A DNA stretch of 64,000 nt from Microscillaceae bacterium (lineage in GTDB: Bacteria; Bacteroidota; Bacteroidia; Cytophagales; Microscillaceae): assembly GCA_003483885.1 (NCBI GenBank), contig DMXI01000687.1, positions 6,805-70,804 of the forward strand. Reading direction: 5' to 3'. The notes under the pieces are model-generated. The model was not told the DNA's origin and ran no database searches. It saw only the letters and a program-made list of their open reading frames with translations. How positions within the stretch are numbered: the stretch's first letter is position 1; every line of letters starts with the position of its first letter. The position numbers were made by a program, and so were the translations under genes. Shown here in pieces: positions 1 to 8,976 of the stretch.

Positions 1-899
1 TCAAAAGGGTTTTCGCTATAGTCACCTACCTTTTCCATCGTATGAAAAACCCAAGAGACCATCACACAAAAAGGGATCGTTAGCCATTCCATATTGGTTC
101 CCAACTCCTTGAATTCTTTGATCATAGAAAAAGGTAATAATATCACAAACAGCCAAATGAAAAAGCCATTCAAGGTGGCATATTGTCGGGGAAAAGGATA
201 GTTTTTGATACGCTCAGATTTACCTTGCCCTGTATAAAATTTTTCTAAAGTATCTACCAAAGACATATGGCGAAAGTCATCTAGTAAACCCATCTTTCTA
301 AGTTCTTTCAAGTCTTTAGACTGGTTTTTAATCAGTTGGGTCGCCGTGTTTTTTCGGCTCAAGGCATCTTCTCTTTCCTGGCTCTCTAAAAAAGGGGCTA
401 TCTCGTCTTGAAGCTGAGTGCGAAACTCGGGTATGTCATATCCTTTTTTTTGGCGAATTTTATCCAAAGAAGGACGGGAATGCTCCCAGGTTCGAGAGGT
501 TCTCAATTGAAACCTAAGAGCTGTAAGCCAAGCAATATGACGATAAATGAGTCGACGATGAATGGCTTTGAGCTGTTGGTCACTGACTGGTTCACTGGCA
601 AAATCATTGGTAACAAAATCAATGGCCTTTATACCCCAGGTACGACTATCGTTTACAATGGCTCCCCAAATTTTGCGCGATTCCCATAAACGATCATAGG
701 AGGAGTTGTTCTTAAAACCTATATAAAAAGCTACTGCAGTACCTACCAGGGTAGTAGGTACCCAAGGAAAAGCCAACCATTCCAGGTGGGTAAACTTATA
801 CAACACTACCGGAATGGTCGCAATAATGGTGAATTGAAGAATGGCTAGTTTGGTCCATTTTAGGACTTTGAAAAAAGAATAGGAACGATTGACAAACAT
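1..899 (-). CDS. Bestrophin-family anion channel (partial, runs off the left edge)
   Basis: An open minus-strand frame starts at ATG 899 and continues through position 1 without a stop, giving about 299 residues. It shows hydrophobic segments near residues 20-60 and 245-290, the family-typical stretch GFKNNSSYDRLWESRK followed by WGAIVNDSRTW, and the terminal ENPF motif that in bestrophins belongs to the conserved post-membrane segment. The family forms pentameric inner-membrane anion or cation channels. The frame lies 54 nt downstream of the H-NOX gene in the same orientation and is probably cotranscribed with it. The frame is also open from 951 to 899 without an earlier ATG, so a slightly longer protein is possible. 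Family assignment is strong; ion selectivity and the missing C-terminus cannot be judged. Confidence 0.85.
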   Translation of the reverse strand, partial: MFVNRSYSFFKVLKWTKLAILQFTIIATIPVVLYKFTHLEWLAFPWVPTTLVGTAVAFYIGFKNNSSYDRLWESRKIWGAIVNDSRTWGIKAIDFVTNDFASEPVSDQQLKAIHRRLIYRHIAWLTALRFQLRTSRTWEHSRPSLDKIRQKKGYDIPEFRTQLQDEIAPFLESQEREDALSRKNTATQLIKNQSKDLKELRKMGLLDDFRHMSLVDTLEKFYTGQGKSERIKNYPFPRQYATLNGFFIWLFVILLPFSMIKEFKELGTNMEWLTIPFCVMVSWVFHTMEKVGDYSENPF

Positions 900-953
900 T
901 GGCGTATACTTTTTAAGCCAATATAATACAAAACCTGCAGGATTCCTTATCGT

Positions 954-1487
954 TTATGCCCCCTCATAGGTATGAAAAGTCACCTCAGCTGTATTTTCGT
1001 CTAAAGCCTCTACTGTGATTTTCTCTTCAAAGTAATCTCCCACAGCCTTAAGTACACCTACCATTAAAAACCCAAGGCCACGGGGAGAATCATAAGTCAT
1101 CTGAATGGTTTGGTTATCGATCGTTTTATAATGAAACCGAGGAGGAGTGGCATTGGCTACTTTGTCGGTAATTTTGGTGTGGGTGCGATCCATAGCCAAA
1201 ACAAATTCGCGGGCATTGCTTCTTGCTACAAAAAATGCAAAATAATGCTTAGAAGCATATTTCATCCAAGCCTTGCCAAATGCCTCAGCCAATTGATATT
1301 TATCGGTTTTTAGTTCTTGGCAGGCCACTTCGTAAATTTTATGAAAAGTATCATCTTCATAAGGGCGGTGGGCAAACATACGAACAGTGGCATCCTGACC
1401 CGCTTTGGTCAAAATGGTTTTCCAGGTTTGTTCTGAATATTCTTCTTTAACGAGCGCTTCAAAGCAGTTGAAAATAGATCCTAGCAT
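954..1487 (-). CDS. H-NOX (haem nitric oxide/oxygen binding) domain protein
   Basis: This 177-residue protein is a stand-alone H-NOX domain of the usual length. The N-terminus MLGSIFNCFEALV matches the family opening. His103 sits in the position of the proximal haem ligand, and Tyr132-x-Ser134-x-Arg136 is the YxSxR motif that binds the haem propionates. Stand-alone H-NOX proteins are cytosolic NO sensors that regulate a partner encoded next door, usually a histidine kinase, cyclic-di-GMP enzyme or chemoreceptor. Here no such partner is adjacent; the next gene in the same direction, 54 nt away, is a bestrophin channel. The ATG at 1487 is the natural family start. Family call is secure; the partner is inferred. 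Confidence 0.9.
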   Translation of the reverse strand: MLGSIFNCFEALVKEEYSEQTWKTILTKAGQDATVRMFAHRPYEDDTFHKIYEVACQELKTDKYQLAEAFGKAWMKYASKHYFAFFVARSNAREFVLAMDRTHTKITDKVANATPPRFHYKTIDNQTIQMTYDSPRGLGFLMVGVLKAVGDYFEEKITVEALDENTAEVTFHTYEGA

Positions 1488-1689
1488 ATCACATGATTTT
1501 TAATCTAAAAACTATGAAAGCACTCTTTGGGTTTAGGTAATTGAGTTTTTTTCCTGATTAAGAGCTGAACTTTTGGTTTAATAGTTTCATTGCTCCATTA
1601 TTAAAGTGTTTCGCAATGCATTAAAAGGTAATAAACTCAAGTATAAGAAAAATAGAGCCAGGAAGAATCAAGTAGCTTTTATTACAATT

Positions 1690-2514
1690 TCAAAACTTCT
1701 CCAATAAAGTCCAATCCTTACGAGTTTCATTGTACTGCACATAGTATAATTTCCCCTGTTGTTTTTTAAGCGCAAATGTACCCATCATCTCTGGAATATT
1801 ATAGCCACTTATCTTTCTTAATGCTTGAGTATACACCATACGCACCTCAAGCAATACTCCTCCTTCTTTGAGCTGTTGCATCAAGGTGTAAAACAGACTT
1901 GCCATCTGGTTATGATCCTTAATAGGAGAATATAAGTAGATAAAATCAAAAGAATGATAGTATTCCGGGGCAATTGTCAAGGCATTTCCCAACTTTACGT
2001 GTATTTTTTCTCGCTGGATCATAGGTTGCCAAAACTGCTGGCTGATATTTACCAGGGTAGTATCGTACTCCAGTCCTTCGCTTTTCGTAAAACCCAGGCA
2101 AAGCGCGGCATACAGTTTTTCCCCATTGCCCGAACCAACATCTATAAAACTACGGTGTGATGACTCTTTCAGTCGTGTAACGACTTCCACAAAAGGCTCC
2201 ATTCGATACAAAATACCGCCCCAATAACTAGTATCCAAGCTATGAATGTGATTATCAGCTTTTTGGCAAACGGCCGAAATGAGCCTGATTTTACGCAGGT
2301 TATTTGTTTCGTTTTGGCAATGTTGGCATACCTGCCAAGCGTCAATCCCGAGACTATCCAGGTGATGTTGTAACAAAGAGTCGCTTTCTGGTAAATTGGC
2401 TTTCTTAAGAAACGCTTGTTGGGGAGTTAATTTATTTTTTGAGGCTTGTTTTGGTTCACAAGTATACAATGCCAATACCCCAAAAATCAACCCTATTTGT
2501 ACAGAAAATTTCAC
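1690..2514 (-). CDS. Putative lipid-anchored class I SAM methyltransferase-like protein
   Basis: The 274-residue protein begins with a hydrophobic signal segment ending in ALYTC, with Cys19 in the place of a lipoprotein cysteine, although Thr at -1 is not a standard lipobox residue. Residues 122-131 (SFIDVGSGNG) form a convincing SAM-binding motif I, with an acidic residue at the end of the second strand (GLEYD, about 147-151) and a later FDFIYLYSP strand. It resembles class I Rossmann methyltransferases, but an exported or lipid-anchored location is odd because SAM is cytoplasmic. Two CxxC-like cysteines lie at 63-66. The start is GTG directly after an in-frame TGA, so no longer form exists in this frame. 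Substrate unknown. Confidence 0.6.
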   Translation of the reverse strand: MKFSVQIGLIFGVLALYTCEPKQASKNKLTPQQAFLKKANLPESDSLLQHHLDSLGIDAWQVCQHCQNETNNLRKIRLISAVCQKADNHIHSLDTSYWGGILYRMEPFVEVVTRLKESSHRSFIDVGSGNGEKLYAALCLGFTKSEGLEYDTTLVNISQQFWQPMIQREKIHVKLGNALTIAPEYYHSFDFIYLYSPIKDHNQMASLFYTLMQQLKEGGVLLEVRMVYTQALRKISGYNIPEMMGTFALKKQQGKLYYVQYNETRKDWTLLEKF

Positions 2515-2549
2515 TCAGATGAATCAAAGTTCGTTATTAAACGCTTAGC

Positions 2550-4067
2550 TTACTTTTCTAAGGTTTTGAAAGCTACCCCCAGGTAGTTGATAATATCGGA
2601 GGCCATCAAAGCATACTGGCCTTCTATTTTTGCAGCCAGATCACCCGCCAATCCATGTACATATACCCCAATAGCAGCCGCCTCGAAAGGAGTATATTCT
2701 TGAGCCAGCAAACCTGTAATAATGCCCGTGAGCACATCACCACTTCCCGCCGTAGCCATTCCTGGATTTCCAGTGGAGTTAAAATATACGTTACCCTTTG
2801 GGGTCGCTAATGCCGAATGTGCCCCTTTAAGCAAAATATATACTCGATGTTTTTGACAAAAAGCTTTCAATGTTCTTAGGCGATCATAGTCGGTACTGGT
2901 ACGTCCCACCAAGCGTTCAAATTCCTTTGGATGGGGTGTGAGAATGCTGTTTTCTGGTACATTGGGCAATAGCTTGTCTTTGTTTTCAGCAATCAGGTTA
3001 ATGGCATCGGCATCCAGCACCATAGGTTTGGTAGTATTTGCCAGCAGTTTAGTCAGGCACTTGAGCGTATCAGGATGTTTGCCCAATCCTGGCCCTACCC
3101 CAATAGCTTTGTAGGGAGTGTTTTCTAATGAAGGGAAGTTAGTCAAATATTGATTATTGGCATCCAGCGATACCATCGCCTCAGGTAAAGTGGTTTGCAT
3201 CACATTATAGCCACAAGTAGGCAAATGTGCCGTTAATAAACCCGCTCCCGCTCTTAGCCCAGCATGTGCCGTCAATACTGCCGCCCCAATTTTACCTTCG
3301 CTTCCAGCTAAGAGCAGCGCATGTCCATAAGACCCTTTGTGGGAATACTTAGCCCTGGGTTTAAATATTTTTTCTATGAATGCTTCATCCAAATAATAAT
3401 GTTCGGTGGGTGATTCGGCAATAAAATCTGCACTCAGGCCAATGGGTACTGTTTTCCACTCACCTACAAACTTATCGTTGTGTGGCAACAAAAAGGCTAG
3501 TTTGGGCAACTCAAAACTCACGGTGTAATCAGCTCGCACAATTACCCCACTGCTTAAACTATCGGTTAATAAGCCAGAAGCAATGTCCACTGATACAATC
3601 ATAGCACCACTTTTATTGAGGTGTTTTACCAGGGTAGCAGTCACTCCCTCAAGTGGTCGATTAAGCCCCGAGCCAAAGATCGCGTCAATTACTACTGCCT
3701 CAGCAGGAATTGTGGGAATGTGGCTCTCTTCAGTAATCTCCTGAATCGCGTGCTTTTTTTCCAAGCGCCCATAATTTACTTGAAAGTCTTCGGTAGCCTG
3801 GGACGAATACCGCACTACAAAAGGATGTACTTCGTACTGGTTGCCCAAAAGTAAACGGGCAATGGCCAGTCCATCTCCCCCATTATTACCCAAACCGCAA
3901 AAAATGTATACAGGGCGTTTAGCATTTCCTTGGGTAAATCCTTGGCCCATATACCAGCGAGTAAAAGCTACCGAGGCTCTTTCCATTAGGTTAATAGAGG
4001 AGATAACTTCTTTTTCGATGGTGTAGGCATCTAACTCTTTGATCTGGGAAGCAGTAAGAATCTTCAT
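2550..4067 (-). CDS. nnr: Bifunctional NAD(P)H-hydrate epimerase / ADP-dependent NAD(P)H-hydrate dehydratase
   Basis: At 505 residues this is the fused two-domain metabolite-repair enzyme. The N-terminal YjeF_N epimerase domain (about 1-220) carries FCGLGNNGGDGLAIAR and the DAIFGSGLNRPLEG loop. The C-terminal ribokinase-like dehydratase domain (about 235-500) carries GPGLGKHPD, LTPHPKEFERL and the signature GMATAGSGDVLTGI. It interconverts R/S-NAD(P)HX and dehydrates it back to NAD(P)H using ADP. The start at ATG 4067 fits the usual N-terminus MKILTASQIKELD. It reads alone on the minus strand, about 145 nt after the neighbouring STAS-like gene. No anomaly seen. Confidence 0.96.
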   Translation of the reverse strand: MKILTASQIKELDAYTIEKEVISSINLMERASVAFTRWYMGQGFTQGNAKRPVYIFCGLGNNGGDGLAIARLLLGNQYEVHPFVVRYSSQATEDFQVNYGRLEKKHAIQEITEESHIPTIPAEAVVIDAIFGSGLNRPLEGVTATLVKHLNKSGAMIVSVDIASGLLTDSLSSGVIVRADYTVSFELPKLAFLLPHNDKFVGEWKTVPIGLSADFIAESPTEHYYLDEAFIEKIFKPRAKYSHKGSYGHALLLAGSEGKIGAAVLTAHAGLRAGAGLLTAHLPTCGYNVMQTTLPEAMVSLDANNQYLTNFPSLENTPYKAIGVGPGLGKHPDTLKCLTKLLANTTKPMVLDADAINLIAENKDKLLPNVPENSILTPHPKEFERLVGRTSTDYDRLRTLKAFCQKHRVYILLKGAHSALATPKGNVYFNSTGNPGMATAGSGDVLTGIITGLLAQEYTPFEAAAIGVYVHGLAGDLAAKIEGQYALMASDIINYLGVAFKTLEK

Positions 4068-4152
4068 GTAATAAGGTAATGGTTAATAGGTAGTAATATA
4101 TTGATGGTAAGTGTGGGTGTTTTGCTCGCTGAGGTTTTTCGAGTAACCAATG

Positions 4153-4197
4153 AGCGTGTTTGGTTTCTAAGGACAGTGCCCTACTTCCAAACACGCT
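4153..4197 (-). terminator. Hairpin downstream of the STAS-like gene
   Basis: An 11 bp perfect inverted repeat (AGCGTGTTTGG / CCAAACACGCT) encloses a 23 nt loop, 15 nt after the stop of the 4212-4613 gene and upstream of nnr. No clear U-run follows on the minus strand, so it could be an intergenic mRNA-stabilising or attenuating structure rather than a simple terminator. Confidence 0.55.
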
Positions 4198-4211
4198 TAT
4201 GTAATTTGTTC

Positions 4212-4613
4212 TTATAAAGTTCCTAACCAGTTTTTGGCATCCTGGTTTTTGTTAAAAATTTCAATCTCCACTGAGCGGCTTAGGTTGCGAATACTATTTT
4301 TGGCAATAGCAGTACCCAAAATGTTTTTGGTATTTACCAAAGCTACATGCTGAAGTCCAGCCTCAACTAATTGAGGATATAGATCATCTTCTAGCCACCA
4401 TTGATCTTTTTCATTGAGACGAGATTGCTCTGTATTATCAGCAAGCCATTTGGTGGCTTTGTTTGCTTTAAATGCCTTTACGAGCTCTAGCATCGGTTGA
4501 CGAAAGCTCTCCAGTTCTATTTTTGGGCCATAATAAAGCTTCCACTCTTCTAAAACAGCCTGGTTCTTTTCATCAAAAGTAATTTTCAAAAATTCGCTGT
4601 CAAAAACTACCAT
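4212..4613 (-). CDS. STAS/SpoIIAA-like small protein (paralogue 1 of 3 in this window)
   Basis: This is a 133-residue soluble protein without signal or membrane segment. Its pattern (N-terminal beta segments, an ALVNT/IL strand, NLSRSVEIEIFNKNQDAKNWL at the end) matches the small STAS/SEC14-like proteins common in Cytophagales. The closing 'D-A-x-x-W-L' motif recurs in the genes at 12554-12991 and 46605-47024. Such proteins are usually annotated only by fold; the lack of a clear phosphorylatable Ser in an anti-sigma-antagonist motif argues against a direct SpoIIAA role. Function unknown. ATG 4613 is the only sensible start. Confidence 0.6.
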   Translation of the reverse strand: MVVFDSEFLKITFDEKNQAVLEEWKLYYGPKIELESFRQPMLELVKAFKANKATKWLADNTEQSRLNEKDQWWLEDDLYPQLVEAGLQHVALVNTKNILGTAIAKNSIRNLSRSVEIEIFNKNQDAKNWLGTL

Positions 4614-4673
4614 AGGTCTATAATGTGGGTAAAATGAGAAAATGTTTTTTTACAAATGGGTTTAAATAAATTA

Positions 4674-5129
4674 TCAAGCAAAAAACCTCATCAATGATTC
4701 GGCTACACACACGGGCTTTTCTTGCCCTTCACGCTCAAAAGTAGCCGTAAAAGTAGCCTGCAAGCCACCATCTACTTCTTTGTAAGCCGAAAACACAATT
4801 TTTGCTCTTATTTTGCTTCCTGTAATCACTGGTGACATAAACCTTACCTTGTCGGTGCCATAGTTCAAGCCAAACTTTACGCCTTGTACATCCAACACCT
4901 CATTCAACAATTTAGGCAGCAAAGAAAGCGTCAAAAAACCGTGGGCTATAGTGGTACGGAAAGGTGATTCTTTTTTTGCTCTTTCTACATCTACATGTAT
5001 CCATTGATGATCCCCAGTAGCTTCTGCAAATTTATTGATCATTTCTTGGGTAATAACCTCCCATTCAGTAACACCCAACTCTTTTTCGTGGTATGTTTTC
5101 AATTCTTCTAATCCGTTGATTACCAGCAT
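4674..5129 (-). CDS. MaoC-family (R)-specific enoyl-CoA hydratase-like protein
   Basis: The 151-residue single hot-dog domain protein shows the hydratase-2 motif FAEATGDHQWIHVD with the conserved Asp and His, followed by the IAHGFLTLSLLPKL helix typical of MaoC/NodN-like dehydratases. The family hydrates trans-2-enoyl-CoA to (R)-3-hydroxyacyl-CoA. Length agrees with the single-domain bacterial form. It stands alone on the minus strand, 60 nt upstream of the STAS-like gene, so no pathway can be deduced from neighbours. Confident for family, not for substrate. Confidence 0.9.
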   Translation of the reverse strand: MLVINGLEELKTYHEKELGVTEWEVITQEMINKFAEATGDHQWIHVDVERAKKESPFRTTIAHGFLTLSLLPKLLNEVLDVQGVKFGLNYGTDKVRFMSPVITGSKIRAKIVFSAYKEVDGGLQATFTATFEREGQEKPVCVAESLMRFFA

Positions 5130-5364
5130 AAGGTTAATTTACTTTTTGTTTTTTTTACAAATTCATTGGGGTTCAATATAGGAAGTCATGTCGACTTTTC
5201 CTATTATCCGAAATAACAACTTTTTGCAAAATAGTATCCATAACTAATATATTATGTTAAATTTAAAATTCATTAAATTATTACTAATTTTAGCTATTGA
5301 TCATTCTCCCTCAAACAACCATAAAATTGTCAACCTATAAAATCAAAATTAAAACAATTGAGTA

Positions 5365-6066
5365 ATGGAAAAACAAAAAATAGTCGTTCTGACAGGTGCA
5401 GGTATTAGTGCCGAAAGTGGTATCAAAACTTTTAGAGATTCAGATGGTTTGTGGGAAAACCACAATGTAATGGAAGTAGCTTCGCCTGAAGGTTGGAAAG
5501 CAGATCGGGAGCTGGTACTAGAGTTTTATAATCAACGTCGTGCCCAAGCTTTAGCTGCTCAACCCAATCCTGGGCATTTCGGCTTGGCTCAACTAGAAAC
5601 CCATTATGAGGTGGTTATAGTAACCCAAAATATCGATGACTTACACGAAAAAGCAGGCTCTACCAATATTGTCCACCTTCACGGAGAGTTGAACAAGGTA
5701 CGCAGTACAGTAGACCCTAATTTGGTATACGAATGGGGCGATAAACCAGTCAAAATTGGCGATAAATGCGAAAAAGGCTCTCAATTGAGACCTCACATTG
5801 TATGGTTTGGCGAAGCAGTCCCTTTGATGGAAAAGGCCGTGATGGAGGTAGTAGATGCCGATATTTTTATGGTAGTAGGCACCTCATTATTGGTATACCC
5901 AGCAGCGGGATTATTAGATTATGTAGAAGATCACGTACCTAAGTACATTGTAGACCCTAATATGCCTGATGTGCGCACTCGACCAAACTTACACCTGATA
6001 GAAGAAAAAGGTTCGGTAGGGGTACCAGCCTTGGTCGAAAAGCTCGTTGCTAAAGCTTCTGAATAA
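5365..6066 (+). CDS. cobB: Sir2-family NAD-dependent protein deacylase (CobB type)
   Basis: The 233-residue protein carries the NAD-binding GAGISAESGI motif (11-20), TQNIDDLH (87-94) and catalytic His106 in HLHGELN. Tyr55-x-x-Arg58 (FYNQR) is the class III signature linked to desuccinylase/demalonylase activity. The small domain lacks the usual four zinc cysteines: only Cys135 is present before GSQLRPHIVWFGE. It is therefore a short zinc-free variant, as seen in some Bacteroidota sirtuins. Start at ATG 5365, preceded by an AT-rich 235 nt region likely to hold the promoter. It removes acyl groups from lysines in the cytoplasm, coupling to NAD status. Confidence 0.93.
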   Translation: MEKQKIVVLTGAGISAESGIKTFRDSDGLWENHNVMEVASPEGWKADRELVLEFYNQRRAQALAAQPNPGHFGLAQLETHYEVVIVTQNIDDLHEKAGSTNIVHLHGELNKVRSTVDPNLVYEWGDKPVKIGDKCEKGSQLRPHIVWFGEAVPLMEKAVMEVVDADIFMVVGTSLLVYPAAGLLDYVEDHVPKYIVDPNMPDVRTRPNLHLIEEKGSVGVPALVEKLVAKASE

Positions 6067-6071
6067 GTGTA

Positions 6072-6105
6072 AGCACTGGATAGTAAGTAATTGCTATTCA
6101 GTGCT
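6072..6105 (+). terminator. Hairpin after the sirtuin gene
   Basis: An imperfect 12 bp stem (AGCACTGGATAG / CTATTCAGTGCT) starts 6 nt after the sirtuin stop, between convergent genes. The downstream T-richness is weak, so termination is plausible rather than certain. Confidence 0.5.
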
Positions 6106-6136
6106 ATAACTATATTTCACTCCATAAGATAGATAA

Positions 6137-6697
6137 TCAATCATAATGAACCCATTCGTCCTTTTGGTTATCCAGGCTCACTCCCAGTCCCATTACAAGT
6201 CGGTTTGCAAAATTAAAATAGGCGATAACTAACGTAGCATCTAGAATAGCGCGATCTTCCAATCCAGCCTTTTTAAGGGGCTCTAACGCTGCTTCGTTGA
6301 CGTGGCCAGGATTTAAAGTCAAATTTTTAGCCAGCTCACATAGTAATTGATCCACTTCACTCAGCGCCACCTTAGTATAATCAGTTCTCAGTTGTTGTAC
6401 TTTTGGTTCATCCTTCCAAAAATTATTCAATGCAATACCATGATATGTTTGGCAATATTCGCATTGATTATTCGCAGATACGATCACTGCTATCATTTCT
6501 CGCTGATACCTACGCAACGGTGATTTGCCAAACATAATCCCCAAATAGAGTTCCATATGATGGATAATTGATGCTGGGTTAAGGCTCTGGACTTTATACA
6601 CATCAGCGATTGTGCCTCTTTTTTTCAGGACTTCTTCGTACACCTCTTTTAGTTGCCCTTCGGCTACTTCAGGTTCAATCATTTCGATAAAAAACAT
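6137..6697 (-). CDS. AhpD-like carboxymuconolactone decarboxylase/peroxidase-related protein
   Basis: The 186-residue all-helical protein contains the CxxCxxxH redox motif CEYCQTYH followed by GIAL, as in the 'uncharacterised peroxidase-related' branch of the AhpD/CMD superfamily. It also has the typical N-terminal segment EVAEGQLKEVYEEVLKK and C-terminal DATLVIAYFNFANRLVMGLG. Such proteins use the cysteine pair for thiol-dependent peroxide reduction or an unknown redox reaction. It is convergent with the sirtuin gene. The family is clear; the actual substrate is not. Confidence 0.88.
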   Translation of the reverse strand: MFFIEMIEPEVAEGQLKEVYEEVLKKRGTIADVYKVQSLNPASIIHHMELYLGIMFGKSPLRRYQREMIAVIVSANNQCEYCQTYHGIALNNFWKDEPKVQQLRTDYTKVALSEVDQLLCELAKNLTLNPGHVNEAALEPLKKAGLEDRAILDATLVIAYFNFANRLVMGLGVSLDNQKDEWVHYD

Positions 6698-6805
6698 ATT
6701 TATTTTGTTTTAAAATTAGGCTGTGCTTATTTCACAAAAGATATAAATTTAGTTAAATTGTGAATTACAAGAAGTAAAACAATGGGGCTTTAATAGATTA
6801 CTAAG

Positions 6806-8971
6806 GTGCAACAAAACCAACGTACAAATCATCAGGTTTTATTCATTCTATATAATAAGAGGTGGTTTTATTACCTCTTGCCTGGTATATTTTGCCTTTT
6901 TGCCCCCCAGACTTTTAGTCAATCCTATCTCTCCGATAGCTTGATTAGTGAACTAAAAAAAGTAAGAATAAAAAGCCCTCGTAATAAAAAAATCCAGCTT
7001 AACTTATTGAACCAAATTGGAGAGGCCCTGCTCAAAGAAGGTTCGCCCGAAGCTTTGAAATATATCCGTCAGGCGATGATTATGGGCACTCAAACCAACG
7101 AAAAAGTGGATAAACTTCAGTCTCAATTTGTGATGGGACTTTTTTACCAAAAAAATGATCAACCCCAACAAGCCATCAAATACTTTAAAGCAGCGTTGGA
7201 GACTTCAAAAATAGAAAAAATTCACGCTCGCTCCGCTGAGATATCATTGCATTTGGGGAATTGCTATCGTTCCTTCAACGAGATCAAAAGTAGCCTCTTT
7301 CACTACTTTGAAGCCGCGAGTTTTTACCGAAAAATACCCAACCAAAAGGGGTATATTGAAGCCATCAACAATGTAGCTGGTGCCTTCTATGATTTGGGTG
7401 AATACCGCAACTCTCTTAAATATTTTCTGAACGTACTAAAAACTGCCCAAAGCATCCAAAACCTCCGTCTTATAGCGGTCTCTTTTAACAATGTAGGCAG
7501 CACCTACAATATATTGGGTAGTCATGACAAAGCACAAGAATATTTAAAAAAAGGCTTGAACCTAGTAGCCGAACGCAAAAACCTGGAAAGAATCAAGGGA
7601 GCTTTATTGAGTAGCTTAGGAGAGGTTTATCTCTTACAACAAAGTTATGACAAAGCACTGAAGTACTTCGCTCAAGCCTGGGATATTGCTCAACAGCTAC
7701 AGAACCAACACTTAACTATTGTAGTTGCGCGTGATTTGGCCAAAGTATATGCTCAGCAAAAAAATTATACAAATGCCATAACGTATCAAAAGAAAAGTTT
7801 GGTTGCCGCTCAAACCAGTAAAAACTTATTCGAAGTACAAGCCAGCTACAAACTTATCTCAGCCATTTATAAGGCATCAAAAGATTACGAAAATGCTTTT
7901 TATTATTACGACAAATACCACCAATTAAGGGATTCGTCAGATCAAAAAGGGCAAATAGAGGCTACCCGGCGGATGGAGCTTCGTTTTCAGAACACTCAAA
8001 AAGAGCAAGCTATCAAGCTACTCACCAAAGAAAAGCAAATACAAGAGGCGCATTTTCAGCATCAAAAAAACTTAATTTACTTGAGTATCCTCATTTTTTT
8101 ACTCATTCTCATTCCTTCTTTTATCTACTACCGCCACTCCAAAGAAAAAAAGCATACCCGTATTTTATTTGAGGAAAGAAATAAAATCATTGCGCTACAA
8201 AATGAAAAAATACGAGCCCAAACCTACCACATGGAGCGCAAGCACGAAGAACTCCAAAATAAGAACCAGGCGTTGGTCACGCTCAATCAGGAAAAGAATG
8301 TATTGGTAGGCATGCTGGCCCATGACTTACGAAGCCCTCTTAACCAACTCAAAGGGCTTATACAGCTATGTCAAATGACTGCTGCCCATGAAGATGAAAC
8401 CACTGATTATCTCCAAAAAGCGATGCAATCTACCGAACGTCTCCAGACTATGATTGATCGCATCTTGGATTTAAAGGTGATAGAAGCACAAGAATTGACA
8501 ATACACACCGAATGCATCGATTTGAATATCCTGCTGGAAGAAGTCATCAATAACTACCAGGAGCAAGCTCAGAAAAAACTCATTAAAATTATCCTGCCAT
8601 TTTATGACAAAAACTTTAAGGTAAACCTGGACAGGAACTTTATCCTGCAAATTATGGAAAACTTATTATCCAATGCTCTCAAGTTTTCCCCTCCTCACAA
8701 ACACATCTATATTGCCTTAAATGCTCAAGCCCGTAAAGTAAGAATCACTGTTAAAGATGAAGGACCAGGTATAAGTCCAGAGGATCAGAAAAAGCTTTTT
8801 GGAAAATTTCAAAGGCTCAGTGCTCAGCCAACGGGTGGTGAGCATACGGTAGGCTTGGGGCTGTCAATTGTAAAAAAATTTGTAGAAGCCATGAACGGTA
8901 AAATCTGGTGCGAAAGTACTCCTGGTGAAGGAGCTTGCTTTATTGTAGAGTTTGAGCAAGCCTATGCTTGA
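6806..8971 (+). CDS. TPR-repeat membrane sensor histidine kinase
   Basis: The 721-residue protein has an N-terminal signal/anchor (about 20-39), a periplasmic array of about seven TPR repeats (about 60-390), one membrane helix (about 422-441), a coiled coil, then the kinase. His506 lies in the H-box MLAHDLRSPLNQ. The ATP-binding domain has ENLLSNALKFS (N), DEGPGIS (G1), LFGKFQRL (F) and VGLGLSIVKK (G2). It is a hybrid-free orthodox kinase of the kind abundant in Cytophagales; no response regulator is adjacent. The start is GTG 6806, needed to include the signal segment, because no in-frame ATG precedes the TPRs. Signal unknown. Confidence 0.9.
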   Translation: MQQNQRTNHQVLFILYNKRWFYYLLPGIFCLFAPQTFSQSYLSDSLISELKKVRIKSPRNKKIQLNLLNQIGEALLKEGSPEALKYIRQAMIMGTQTNEKVDKLQSQFVMGLFYQKNDQPQQAIKYFKAALETSKIEKIHARSAEISLHLGNCYRSFNEIKSSLFHYFEAASFYRKIPNQKGYIEAINNVAGAFYDLGEYRNSLKYFLNVLKTAQSIQNLRLIAVSFNNVGSTYNILGSHDKAQEYLKKGLNLVAERKNLERIKGALLSSLGEVYLLQQSYDKALKYFAQAWDIAQQLQNQHLTIVVARDLAKVYAQQKNYTNAITYQKKSLVAAQTSKNLFEVQASYKLISAIYKASKDYENAFYYYDKYHQLRDSSDQKGQIEATRRMELRFQNTQKEQAIKLLTKEKQIQEAHFQHQKNLIYLSILIFLLILIPSFIYYRHSKEKKHTRILFEERNKIIALQNEKIRAQTYHMERKHEELQNKNQALVTLNQEKNVLVGMLAHDLRSPLNQLKGLIQLCQMTAAHEDETTDYLQKAMQSTERLQTMIDRILDLKVIEAQELTIHTECIDLNILLEEVINNYQEQAQKKLIKIILPFYDKNFKVNLDRNFILQIMENLLSNALKFSPPHKHIYIALNAQARKVRITVKDEGPGISPEDQKKLFGKFQRLSAQPTGGEHTVGLGLSIVKKFVEAMNGKIWCESTPGEGACFIVEFEQAYA

Positions 8972-8976
8972 GCATA

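Noticed and set aside
408..689. Plus-strand frame of 93 codons
   Set aside because: It is antisense to the bestrophin gene, whose minus frame has clear family motifs; composition is that of a shadow frame.
3991..4194. 67-codon minus frame upstream of nnr
   Set aside because: It overlaps the nnr start and the 4153-4197 hairpin and has unlikely residue composition.
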